Positions 10,262 through 20,619 of a DNA stretch of 64,000 nt are shown in pieces (the stretch's first letter is position 1; each line of letters opens with the position of its first letter). The DNA comes from Rheum nobile. Its lineage: Eukaryota; Streptophyta; Magnoliopsida; Caryophyllales; Polygonaceae. The stretch is taken from contig WOAB01000728.1 of assembly GCA_027886185.1 (NCBI GenBank), forward strand, positions 1,302,001-1,366,000. The letters run 5' to 3'. A program made the translations under genes and the position numbers. The notes under the pieces were generated by a model that did no database searches, was not told the origin of the DNA, and was given only the letters and a program-made list of their open reading frames with translations.

Positions 10262-13200
10262 TTAGGAGTCAGGGTTCGCAACATCACCTTCAGCATAGAT
10301 TAGGCCAGGAGAAAGCCGGGGCTCAATCCGCACGGTATCACCAGAGTGGGCCTCATCATCACCAGCACTACCGTCCAGAGACTCCTCTCCGACACCAGCC
10401 AAACGGAAGAGCTCCGAGCCCGGATTTCCCTTCGGACACAGGGAAACCATTGTCTCCTTCTCCGCCTTCAAATCCCAGGTCTCGTGCTTACCCTCTTCAA
10501 ACTCTTCAATCATCTCAATATGCGACTTTAGCGCATAAAAAGCGCCTACATCGCCAGCTACCCGACCATCCTCGATCCTAGCCTGCTTCACCTTCTCCTC
10601 GATACTCGATTGACTCTCACTAAGCTCCTTTCGACAAGCATCCAGATCATCTTCACGTTTCTTTAGCTCCCTGGCAAAGCGACGTTCGACATCCTTACAA
10701 CGGCTCTCAGCTCCCTCCAGTTTGGTTTTCAAAGACGCTAGGTCGGACTCTGACCTAGCAGCCCTATCCTCAGCCTTAGCAACCATTGCCTTAACACCAG
10801 AATATGCCCCCAAGAGGTACTGGAAAGTCTGGAAGAAAACAAAGCCGATCAAAAAACCGCAAGGAAGAAAACGAAACAAAACTTGGGATACACCAAATCA
10901 ACTTACCGACCATGCAGAGCACCCCGCCTCACCAATACAATCCAAAGGAGAAGCATCATCAACTGCAGATTTCATAGTCGGGTCCTGAGCATGAAAAATA
11001 TCGGCAATCGATTGGCTAACCGTGTCAATCCTCTCGATTCCTCGAGTAGCCGTACCCTTCTTCTTTGGAACATCCACCACCTTCACGTCGCCAGAAGAAA
11101 CGTCCGCCTTCCTCTTCGAGCCAACTCTAAGCGGAAGAGACGAATCCGCCGACGTCGACTTACTTGATGAGGCCCTAGCCGCCGCTATCCTCTGCTTTAT
11201 CAGACCCTTCCCAAACACTCCTTTCAAACGAGCACTCGACCGACCAGCCGGAGACGCTGACACGATAAAACAAAGAACATAAAACACGAGCATACGAAAT
11301 AAAAAGAGATAAACGAAAACGGAAAGTTCACACTTGACTCGAGAAGATGAAACATTTGACATGACGTCCTGAGCAGTAGGAGAAGTCGACAACAAATTAA
11401 CGTTCACAAACTTCCGTTCCGACGCAGGGATGTTAAGGATGATCTTGGTCAGACCTTCCGACTGAGTATTCACCTCCAAAACTTCAGCCTCGGGAACTAC
11501 AAAAAAGAAGAGTTAAAGCAAGGGGTTAAAACACATAAAAAACAGGCAAAAAGAGGTCGAAAACATACTCTCGACTCGCCACTCCGACAACAAGAACGAA
11601 CAGTCACCCCCCTTCTCCAGAGACGAACGCTCGACAAAGAAAAACTTTGACCCCCAACCATGATCGTTTACATCCATATTGAGCACCAGAGGCTTCCGAC
11701 CTGGGCGAATACGCAACTGGACGCGAGAAGAACTCTTCGACCCTAGGGAATAGTTGTACCACAAGGCATCGAAGTTAAAACCAACCCTCGACTAGACATT
11801 CAACAAGTCCAGAACTGTAACACCCCCAAATTTGACCCTATTTTAAAGCGTTATTGTCGATGACTCCAGACGTAAACCCCGAAGTCACCCCAGGCTTTTC
11901 CGACGTCATAACTGACTTAAAACACAATTACAATACTAAAATCATAACTTTTATTAAACCACATGGTCGCGGAATTTCACGATTCCTAAAACGACCCAAT
12001 TAATCAGAAATACAACAGCGAAAGTCTTTAACAAAATACAAAATAGCACAACGGAAATCTTTAAAATACAACGACAAAACAACTTGTCAAAACACCGTTC
12101 ATCTTCATAGTCGTTCTAGCCTTCTTAGATCTGCATGTGCCGAAACGGACGGACGACACCCCCATGACGTTACCGATAAATAAAATACAAGAGTTAGTCT
12201 AATGAATAGACTAAGCAAGGGCTTCACCAATAATTCACACAAACACATCACAAGCAATTCCACATATCACAAATCACATCACAATCTCAAGTCACATGAT
12301 TACAGCATATTTCTTATATTAGCGTTGATTCTAGCAGAATATACAACCTAATATAATATTAGATTTTAATTATTTCAAATTAATTCATAACCACTTGCCT
12401 GGAAAGACGAGCTCAAACAAAGCTTAAGAACGGGTTCCTGAATCCAAAACGGGGACAGATCTGGAATAAAAATCCCTCAAAGCCAAACCAACAAGACACA
12501 CAACTCGGACGCCAATACCGCGATCGCGGTGAGTCGCGGCCAGTCGCGGTTCATCAACAGTGGCAAAGCTTCGACAGCTTCCATGGCAGGAGAAAAATAC
12601 CCACCTCGATTCAAGCTTCGTCTTGCATTCGAATTGATCACAAAGCACCTCTAAGCTTCACCTAACACCTTGGCAACCTTCTCCAACCCACGAAGCCTCT
12701 CGATTCAAGCCCAAAACCGAGCTCACAGCTCGAGCATCAATGGCGAAACAGGGGAAAACAGAGGAGAAAGAGAGAAGAAGAAGAGAGAAAGAAAGGGTTC
12801 GGTTTCACCCCTTTTATAGCACAAATCCGACCACCTCCAAGGGGACACAAGCCAAGCCAGCTGGAGAGCCACTTGCCTTCCCAGAAAAATCAGAAAAACA
12901 GAGCGCTACAGTGACTGCCTTCGAGGAAGACGACCGCCTCTGTCATTGGCATTACCGCGATCGCGGCCGGTCACGGTGGATCACGGCAGATCGCGTCAGG
13001 TCGCGGTGAGTCGCGGTTTTAAGCCGAATTCGCTAATACTTATCCGAACTCAACTAGGGTTAATTTCTTAACTCCGGGTTAAATATATTCGTGCATCATC
13101 TAGCACAAACATCTCAAGCAATCACCTCGCACAATTACCGTGCACAAATATCTTATATAAATACCGTGCACAAATATCTTATATAAATATCTTGCATAAA

Positions 13201-13953
13201 TACTTTATATAATTATCCTGCATATATTTGTGACACTCCAGGCCAAGCTAACACAGCTACCAAGCCACCCACCCATCTTACATGATGTCGGTGTCGGTAC
13301 TGGTGCCCGCCTGAGTCCACAATTATCCTACACGAATATCTTATATAAATATTTTACAATAATATCTTATATAATTATTTTGCAACAATATCTCATACAA
13401 TTATTTTGCAACAATAACTCATACGAGTAAAGCTCAAAAATACCCTTAAAAATTACGGGGTGTTACAAGAACCCTAAGAGTTCGCCACACTTGTGGCATG
13501 ATCTGACACGGCGCGAGCGCTAGAGTCGCTAAAAAGTCCCTAACAAGGGGGAAGAAAGGAAGCTTATGGTCAATCCTAAACGGGTAAGCATAAAAACAAA
13601 CCCATCCTTCATAACGAGCGTCGTCCCTCTCGTCCGGATACGGCAACCTCGCAACCGTCTCAGGAGGAAAGCCTCTGACTTGGAGGATCTGCTCCAACTC
13701 TGCCTCCGACAAAGACCCCGTCAGAGCGTCTGCCTCCTTCAAAATGAAAAGGGGGGGAACCTCGTTCTTGCTCGAGTTCGAGCGAGTAGTAGACGACTCA
13801 GAGGGCTCGCTGGAGACCATTTCCAAAACGGAGAGAGGAGGAAATCAGAGAGCAATTTTTGAAAACCTAAAGAGACCTACCAGATGAAGAAACAAAGGAA
13901 GAAGATGAAGTCAAATCGGCAGAAGACTGATTCGAATTTATGGAGGGAGACGA
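10262..13953 (-). pseudogene. Antisense extra gene of the Tat element (PF04195-like 'putative gypsy transposon' protein)
   Basis: Minus-strand gene between pol and the 3' LTR. A first short exon (about 13953-13885, Ser-rich, donor GTAGGT) is followed by an exon from about 13815 that encodes EAELEQILQVRGFPP, EGWVCFYAYPFRI and PLVRDFLATLALAP, typical of the Transposase_28-type domain. After an inserted solo LTR the domain resumes at about 11800 (ALWYNYSLGS, HGWGSKFFFVE). Later exons (about 11510-11340, 11255-10925) encode a basic Ser/Lys-rich region, and the last exon (about 10800-10262) a long coiled coil of alternating charged residues. Such antisense ORFs are known in plant Tat elements; their role is unknown. 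A stop before FNFDALWYN and the LTR insertion disable it. Confidence 0.7.
11816..13467 (-). mobile_element. Solo LTR, short form (1652 bp), with TSD AGAAC
   Basis: Ends are TGTAACACCCCC and GGGGTGTTACA, and AGAAC is present at 11811-11815 and again at 13468-13472: TG...CA termini with a 5-bp duplication, i.e. a solo LTR. By comparison with the complete element at 41926-45866, which has a PBS, its sense strand is minus. It interrupts the antisense gene of the Tat element inside the RTLRVL coding stretch. It contains two CG-rich arrays (about 12517-12552 and 12950-13018) and AT-rich CTTATATAAATA repeats (13140-13430). Confidence 0.9.
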
Positions 13954-14103
13954 CATGTTGCAGAAACGTCCTATCGTGCCACGCGATTACCGCCACGTAG
14001 CCCTCGTCTGACGCGCCAAAATCGGAAGGTGGAGACCGTGCGAGAGGAAGTTGTTTGGACTCCACCCTATAGCAGCCTCGAGCCGAAAACAACTTGGGGC
14101 TAT

Positions 14104-14758
14104 TGTTGGGCCCATCATTCTCCGAGAAAGATCAAACGAGTAAGTTGGGCCATGATCCAAACGGAGTCGGAAACCAAGAGAAACCAGGAAGAGGTGTCGA
14201 ACATCCCTCAGACGTATAGGACCCGACCCATTCCGAAGATCTCGCCAAGAGCATTAAAAGCTTAATCAATGACAACGGCTATGACATTAAACACATGACT
14301 CAAGCTGGCAATCAAATAGCATATCCCTAAGATCTCGCCTGGAGTTAATAGGAGATATTGGCAAGAAGAGAATAACGGTCAGAAAAGGGGAATTGCCATA
14401 TATAGATCGCGATAAAGCAAGCAAGACACACACGTCTACATCCGGCATTCGAGTAGTTGCTCCGAAAAGAAGTTGATAGTGCACCCAGTCTAGCTCAGTC
14501 CCCTCGGAATACCGCTTGGTCACCACCGGTCGAGTCACAGGATCGCCGGACGAACAGGATTCGATCATTTATCCTCCAAGGATAAGTTGTACTTCGATCT
14601 GATTCAATCATCGATAGATCAATAAAATTACCTTGCTATTTCGTGTCTATTCTTTATTATTTGATTGTCTGTTTGGTTTGGATTGATTTCTATTACCCGA
14701 TCGACTCGTTACCCCGTCTAAGGCGATTTAGGTCGTCCGATCTTTTCGCCCTAAAACA
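14104..14758 (+). repeat. 3' LTR of the Tat element
   Basis: The phrase AACTTGGGGCTAT directly before TGTTGGGCCC is the usual polypurine-tract/LTR junction of this lineage. The LTR runs to about CCCTAAAACA at 14758. A TATA-like ATATATAG lies at about 14398-14405. No second copy is in the window, because the 5' end of the element is lost, so the right boundary is approximate. Confidence 0.7.
14399..14405 (+). promoter_or_regulatory. TATA-like box in the Tat 3' LTR
   Basis: TATATAG about 295 bp into the LTR, in the orientation of the element and followed by a transcript-like GC-balanced region. Inferred from position only. Confidence 0.4.
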
Positions 14759-14884
14759 CATATTATAACCATATTATAACAGTTAAGTTAGTCAGCCACG
14801 ACCTTTGAAACGAATACTACGAGTTCTTCATTCACCACAGATACAAGAGGTAATCCATTACAATTAATGAAACACTTTGATAAG

Positions 14885-15405
14885 CTAGTTAAGCTTAGCA
14901 ATTACAACATAAAGAAATGCTAAAACAACAACAAAAACCCAAGAAAGAAGAAGAAGTCTTAAGACAATCTTTTCTCTTGCAACAACTACAATGTTTTCAG
15001 CCTTTAATGTAGCATTTTCAGCAGCTAGTGTCTTCACCTCCATATGTAAGGTCTTTTTCTTCTCCTTTATCTTAGCAACCTTCTCCTTTAGTGCATTCAC
15101 TTCTGTTTTCAAGTCTTCGTACGCATTATCCACAATCGGTACACTCATTGAAAAAATATCCTCATTCTCATACCATTTAAAAAATCTACAATCATCAAGC
15201 CCCTAAAATAAAATAAAATAAAATAAGTCAAATGTTCAATATTAACAAATGGATCCCGCTCAACATTTAACAAAAGAGGCATGAGTACCTGCCACTTAGA
15301 TCACCTATAAAATTGTTTCCCAAAATTTTCATTTGACTTCGAAACCTTTAAGATCACATTGGGCAATTGATGAGAGCAAATCACCCTTGTACATTTCTTT
15401 CCATA
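14885..15405 (-). pseudogene. GRF zinc-finger / coiled-coil / membrane-anchor gene fragment
   Basis: Minus strand. The exon at 15202-14885 encodes CRFFKWYENED (second half of a GRF zinc finger), then a heptad-rich coiled coil (EDLKTEVNALKEKV ... LAAENATLKAEN) and a C-terminal hydrophobic helix (LLLLSWVFVVVLAFLYVV) before the stop. An upstream exon ending at about 15289 with a GTACTC donor encodes LKVSKSNENFGKQFYR, the first half of the finger, followed by a TGA where the family has a Cys codon. This GRF + coiled coil + tail-anchor order is common in plant genomes, often in repeats. The TGA suggests a dead copy. It may be cargo of the Pack-MULE-like element ending at 17087. Confidence 0.6.
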
Positions 15406-16560
15406 AATTCCAGAACTTTTTGATGATTGGCCACTCATTCTACAAACAAAACTTAACATACTTGTTAATGCAATCACACCAATATCAATACAATTGTGCT
15501 CAACCTGACAATATCAATAGTGTAATATATAGGGGCACCTAAGTTTCGTGTAACCTTGTCATTTATCTAATATGAATGAATTACCATCCAATTATGAGAC
15601 GTTTAACTCAAATTTGACACATCTCTTTCCCCTTTCATTGACATCATAGACATTACATACTATATATATATGCAATACACACAAACCAAACACAAAAGAA
15701 CACACAAAAGGAAGTGCTAAAAAAATGAAAATATCTGCCACAACATCTACTTTCTCTAATTTATCTTCACAAGGTTGTTTTTTTCCCTCCTTTGGGACTT
15801 TCCAGTCAAAATATTTATACCATGAACTGAGAATGGGATAATAGAAGAACAAATAATGGATTGGATAATAGAAACTGACTTAAGGAGCACTAACATTTCC
15901 ACATATTAGTAAACTGAAGTGAATGACCTGACATTTCCAATATCTGATCAGATTGACATAATAGCATTTCAAAGAATCCACAAGTCAGAAGATTTAGTAT
16001 TTCGATGTCAACATAACACTTCAAATCCATGTGATGATGAATACAATACAATGCCTGAAATTCATACTAATTGTGAAGTGGAAAGAAGTTTTGGTCCTTT
16101 TGGATTAGAGTACAAAAGAAAGTAAAAAATTGTCTATTTCTTGCGTCGGCTAATGGCTAATGACTACACCAAGTAAGAGATTATGATAAATAACTAATCA
16201 ATAAAAATCTCAAACCCGTCAATCATGCCATCAAACAGAGAAGACGATTCATCCATACACAAAAAAGCAAAAAATCTCAAACCCGTCAATCATGCCACCA
16301 CAGTAATTGTTTGTCCGGCTACGGCGAATCGTCTTTTGTGATTATTTGACCTAGACATTGGATAAAATTACTTTTGTTTTGGGTTTTTAAAGATGATCAT
16401 AAGTTGAGTGATTGATTAAAAAAGAATTTACATTTTGAAATTTTAGAATTAACCATAACCCCTAATTCATTCATAATCTAATTCAATCAGCCCCAAATCG
16501 AAATGCCATAAATCCTAATTTTGAATGAAATCCTTACATTTCTGAAACCATAAATTGAAA
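15406..16560. other. AT-rich non-coding stretch beside the GRF fragment
   Basis: No convincing gene. Short open frames on both strands lack any recognisable motif and codon bias. It probably holds introns or UTR of the GRF fragment on the minus strand. AAAAATCTCAAACCCGTC followed by AATCATGCCA is repeated at about 16203 and 16271. Confidence 0.4.
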
Positions 16561-17087
16561 CCCTAAGTGTTCGAATCCTAAAATTTGTGCAATTAAACAC
16601 CAAATTTCAGAAGTGAAGTGATGAATTTCGTACCTCGAATCCCCGCCGTCGACTTTCGTCCAAGCCCTCACCACCTTCGCGTCCTCCTCCAGCCAAAGAG
16701 AAACCGCAACCTTCTGTGGTTGTCGATCGTCGTCCATTGTGGTCTCCCGAAGCCTCGTCTTCCTCCTTCGCATATTGCACCATGGTCGCCGCCAAGACCC
16801 TCGTTGTCGGCTTCGTGGTCTCCGCCAAGACCCAATTCGTTGGGTATTAGATCGTTCACAGATGTTTGAAGGGAGGGAGTCGGGAGTCAGGTTCATCGGA
16901 GGGAGGAGAAATGGGTTTATTTTGTTTTCCCTTTTTCATTTAAGTTAACGTTCAGTTAACTGTACTCTAACGGAGGGGTATTTCACGGAAAAAAAATACA
17001 AGTTCAGGGTTATCCGACGAAAATGTCAATATCCGAGGGGATTTCGCAAAAAAGACTAAAACTGGGAGTTACTAGGCGAAATTTCTG
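16560..17087 (-). mobile_element. Pack-MULE-like terminus with GC-rich leader exon
   Basis: The outer 130 bp (about 16970-17087) match the right TIR of the Pack-MULE at 60210-60331 in order and phrase (GGGTATTTCACGG, GACGAAAATGTCAA, GGGGATTTCGC, CTAGGCGAAATTTC). Inside it lies a GC-rich leader (about 16640-16860, minus strand) ending in a CGAG|GTACGA splice donor at about 16632, exactly the arrangement of the other element. I cannot find the partner TIR on the left, where a Tat LTR ends at 14758, so the element may be one-sided. Confidence 0.6.
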
Positions 17088-17496
17088 TAAAGATTTTTTA
17101 TTAAAAAATAATAAAGTACATATTATATATAACTAATTTATTATTATTAGATATTTATATCAAAAAATTATACGTATGAATATATATATATATTGTAAAA
17201 CGGATGTTTATTTGCATATATATTCATAAAGAACAATATAAATTATTATATTGTATGTATACCCGGGCCGGGTCAGGCGGCCCCGATATGTCTTCCAAAC
17301 TATATTGTATGTCTTCCAAAAATATGACTTATAAGATTTTTTAAAATCTCCGAAATAATACATTAAATTATATTAAACTATTATTTTAATACAAGATAAT
17401 ACATTTTAAGATAATACATTAAATTATGGATACGGATCCGGTGAGAATGAACATTATGGTGAAAAATGAAAATAGTTCATCTTCAAATCCAAAAGC
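17088..17496. other. AT-rich intergenic stretch
   Basis: No gene or repeat recognised apart from AT-rich low complexity (TATATATATATTG at about 17181). Confidence 0.5.
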
Positions 17497-17669
17497 TAGG
17501 ATTAGACTATCATTTAAGTGGTCATGTGTCATGCACATGACCACTTAAGTGGATAATTAACCGATCACCAGCTGGTCAACATCAGAGCTCCGACGTTGAC
17601 CGGTCAATTTTATTTTATTTTCAGACCAATTTCCCCCCCCCTTTTTCGGGGTCACTTTTTTTTACTTAA

Positions 17670-18120
17670 GATGGCATGTGCATACATTTTGGCTTGTGTG
17701 TGCATCTATATTGTCCTATATGTGCATCAAAATTTTATAAGGCGTTGTCCTACCTAAGTTTTTTTTTCCGACCCATTTTTTTCCGGGTCCACTTTTTGCT
17801 TGTGCTGGCATGTGCACCATTTGTTACTTGTGTGTGCATCAATATTGACTTGTATGTGCATTAAAATTTTATAAGGTGTTGTCCGACCATTTTTTCCATT
17901 TAATTTTTCGCAGCCCAACTTTTTTCCAAGACTATTTTTTTGCTTGAGATAGCATGTGCATACATTTTGGCTTGTATGTGCATAAATTTGGCTTGTATGT
18001 GCATCAATATTGACATGTATGTACATCTAAAGATTGTAAAAAATATGCATTATTTTCTAGAGAAAATATGCATGAGTTGTACACTGTATGTGCATAAGTT
18101 TTTGACATGTGCACATTTAA
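17670..18120. repeat. Left arm array of TGTGCAT-type repeats
   Basis: Roughly ten copies of a loose 19-bp unit, TTTTGGCTTGTATGTGCAT, with spacing of 20-45 bp and scattered substitutions; complementary to the array at 19020-19780. Confidence 0.75.
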
Positions 18121-18376
18121 TGATGTGACTCTGCCTCCCATGACGGTCCAAGACGAGGAAGAAGCCATGAGCCTACGGTCAGAGGGCCCAGTGACAAGGT
18201 CTAGGTCCAAAGCCATCTTTGCCGCAGTCGCGTCACTTGTCGCACGCGTCGTCGCTGGCCAAGGAAGCCCAGACGAAAACCCAAGACTCGTCGTCCTCAC
18301 CACCATCGGCAATGAAACAACGCGTTCTTCAGAGACAACATCGCGTGCACCCACTCGCGAGGCCATCGACCCTTAG
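18107..18376 (+). other. Captured GC-rich segment with retrotransposon-like short ORF
   Basis: An open frame of 89 codons in the middle of the fold-back element contains EGPVTRSRSKAIFAAV. Phrases of the GPxTRSRAK type are common near the ends of plant retrotransposon polyproteins. It is followed by a LTR-like region with a TTATTTAAAG box near 18587. I regard it as captured retrotransposon debris, not a host gene. Confidence 0.4.
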
Positions 18377-19019
18377 TCGCTGTTCCTCGCGGTGTTTGTA
18401 CTCATTCAACGCGTCGTTTTCATAGTTTCGAGACACTTTCTATATTTAGTATTTATAGCGTTTTAGATAGTTTCTATTTATAGCATTTCTATCTTTTAGG
18501 GTTTGCGCATGTTGCATGCTTGCATGGGCTAGCCCTTAGGCTCGTTTCGGCCCAAACCCATTAGGTCTTGGCCGAGATACATTGGTTATTTAAAGCCTCC
18601 CTTGTTATTGTTATTTCTTACGTTCAATTTAATTCAAGGTTTCAAGTCGAGTGTTTATCCTCCTTCCCTTGATCGGACATCAAACCCCTCTATCTTCGCA
18701 TCCCCTTCCCTCCGCCGCCGACGCTACGATAATTGCTTGATCTTTCAAGCCCAAGTCTTCCTTCGCATCTCCCTTCCCCCGCAGTCGACGCTACGAGTTG
18801 TCTTTTCAAGTCACCTATCTCTCATCAAACCGCTTCCGCCACCGCTATCTAGTCGTTCCATCAGCCGCGTTCACCACCGCGTCACCACCACCTTCACTGT
18901 CGAGACGTTCATCGCATGACTTCCTACCCAAGACTAGATCCAAGACGTCACCTTTGACAATTTGGCTTGTCATCGGAGGCAATAACACATCATTTAAGCA
19001 CAAAAACGTGTGTTTCAAA

Positions 19020-19780
19020 TGGTATGCACATACAAGTCAAAAAGTCATGCACATATCAAGCCAAGAAAATGATGCATACAAGTAAATTTTAGATGCATAG
19101 ACAATTCAAAATTCATGCACTTACAAGACAAAACCTATACACATTCTGTAAAGTGTTTAAGATTTTACATGTGTGTGCATAAGTTTTCACTTACAAAAAA
19201 TCACACATATAGTCAAACCCTATGCACGTCTAGTTCAATTTACAAGCACATGCAAACAAAAAGACATGCACTTCAATGGATATGCACATACAAGTCAAAA
19301 CTCATGCACATTTTAACCCAAGAAAATAACGCACACAAGTAGAATTTAGATGCACATACATGTCAAAATTTATGCACACACATGCCAAAACATATGCACA
19401 TTCTCTGAAATGCATGCATAAGTTTTTGCATGTATGTGTATGAGTTTTCATATACACAAAGTCACACATATAATCAAAATCCTATGCAAAATTTATGTAA
19501 TTTAGGTGCACATACAAGCCAAAACTCATGCAAAATATTTCAACCTAAGAAAATAATACACACAAGTAGAATTTAGATACAAATATATGTCAAAATCTAT
19601 GCACACACAAGCTAAAACATATACACATGCTGAGAAGTGCATATGTTTTCACATACACAAAGTCACACATATAGTAAAAATTCTTATACATATTTTATGC
19701 AATATCAATGCACATACAAGTCAATATTGATGCACATACAAACAAAAATCAATGCACATACAGTCACAAGCCAAAAATTA
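19020..19780. repeat. Right arm array of ATGCACATACAAG-type repeats
   Basis: About fifteen copies of ATGCACATACAAGTCAAAA-like units, the reverse complement of the left-arm unit. Together the two arrays form the stem of the fold-back element. Confidence 0.75.
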
Positions 19781-19946
19781 TGCCTGAAAAAAAAATGGCC
19801 GAAAAAATAAATAAAATTGACCGGTCAACGCAGGAGCTTCGATGTTGACCGTCGGTAACCAGTCATGTTGACCGATCAAACTTTAAAAAATGAGGTCATA
19901 TGCATGACCTTTTAATAAAAATTTAATCATAATCTTTAATTTATTT

Positions 19947-20619
19947 GTAATTCAAAGACTATAATTTATTCTCATTTATTATCTTAATATATATTTTCAC
20001 ATCACAATTAGCTTAAAGTATTATTACATTACTCTCGAAAATGCGAACGAACTTATGTGATAGTTGTCGTTACATTTCTTGGGTCTTCCCACCGCCACCC
20101 CCTAGTCCACCCTCACCCTTTGCGCCATTCCGATCGTCGCATCCACTCTAATTTCCCGGTAGACGCTCTTTCCTCCTCCTTATCTTCTTCGTTTTGCCTC
20201 CCCTTCCGATTGTTGCGGTCGCCAGATTAGGGTTTACAGCAATGTCTCTCCATCTTTGATCGCAACCTAGATCTTGTGGTAGGGAGAGGGAGGTTGGGAG
20301 ATTGTGGAAGACATTATTGACAGCCCAGATCTGCTGGCAGAGACTGGGACAAATTTGGGGGGTTTATTTAATATGGAATTTTTATTCGTGTTTTCGCCTG
20401 GTATCCGTTATTTGCTGGTGTATATCGGTAGCTCTTGGCGGTGATCACGGTGGTACAGTGGCGTTTGTGGTTGTCTTGGCAGATGCGATGTGGTGATTGA
20501 GTTTTACAAGGCATAAATAGGAATTTTTCTAGGGTTTTCCTCCAACCTCGGTATTTATTTTAACTCATAACGGTTATTTTCTCTTGATTTCATAGTTGTC
20601 TCAATTCTGCTTCTTCACC
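19947..20619. promoter_or_regulatory. Upstream and 5' UTR region of the AIM24-family gene
   Basis: A CT-rich, GC-balanced stretch at about 20090-20240 directly downstream of AT-rich sequence looks like a plant core promoter and leader; no clear TATA box is seen. The coding start is at 20620 with context TTCACCATGGCC, a good plant start context. Confidence 0.45.

Larger units (their letters stand above)
3826..14758 (+). mobile_element. Ty3/Gypsy LTR retrotransposon, Tat lineage, 5'-truncated
   Basis: The order gag, protease, RT, RNase H, second (archaeal-type) RNase H, integrase, long spacer with an antisense gene, then a 3' LTR is diagnostic of the plant Tat clade, whose dual RNase H separates it from chromoviruses. 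The 5' LTR and the start of gag are missing; the left junction is with LINE 3' UTR at about 3826. Many stops and frameshifts make it non-autonomous. Two younger elements interrupt it, at 9114-9864 and 11816-13467. Confidence 0.85.
17497..19946. mobile_element. 2.45-kb fold-back transposon with array-like arms
   Basis: The left end (CATTTAAGTGGTCATGTG ... GACGTTGACCGGTCAATTTT at about 17510-17620) recurs in inverted orientation at about 19800-19930 (AAAATTGACCGGTCAACG ... GGTCATATGCATGACC). Inside, the left arm (17670-18120) repeats TTTTGGCTTGTATGTGCAT-type units and the right arm (19020-19780) repeats the complement, so the whole can fold into a long hairpin. The centre (18120-19020) is GC-rich and unrelated, with a gypsy-like phrase (GPVTRSRSKAIFAA) and an LTR-like stretch, apparently captured. 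No transposase is seen. A related element lies at 60.4-61.56 kb. Confidence 0.7.

Noticed and set aside
15592..15852. 86-codon minus-strand frame with a hydrophobic segment
   Set aside because: No splice context or homology recognised; it is more likely intron of the GRF fragment.
18602..19085. Ser/Arg-rich open frames in the centre of the fold-back element
   Set aside because: Composition reflects a CT-rich leader-like stretch; no domain, and the frames run into the repeat arm.
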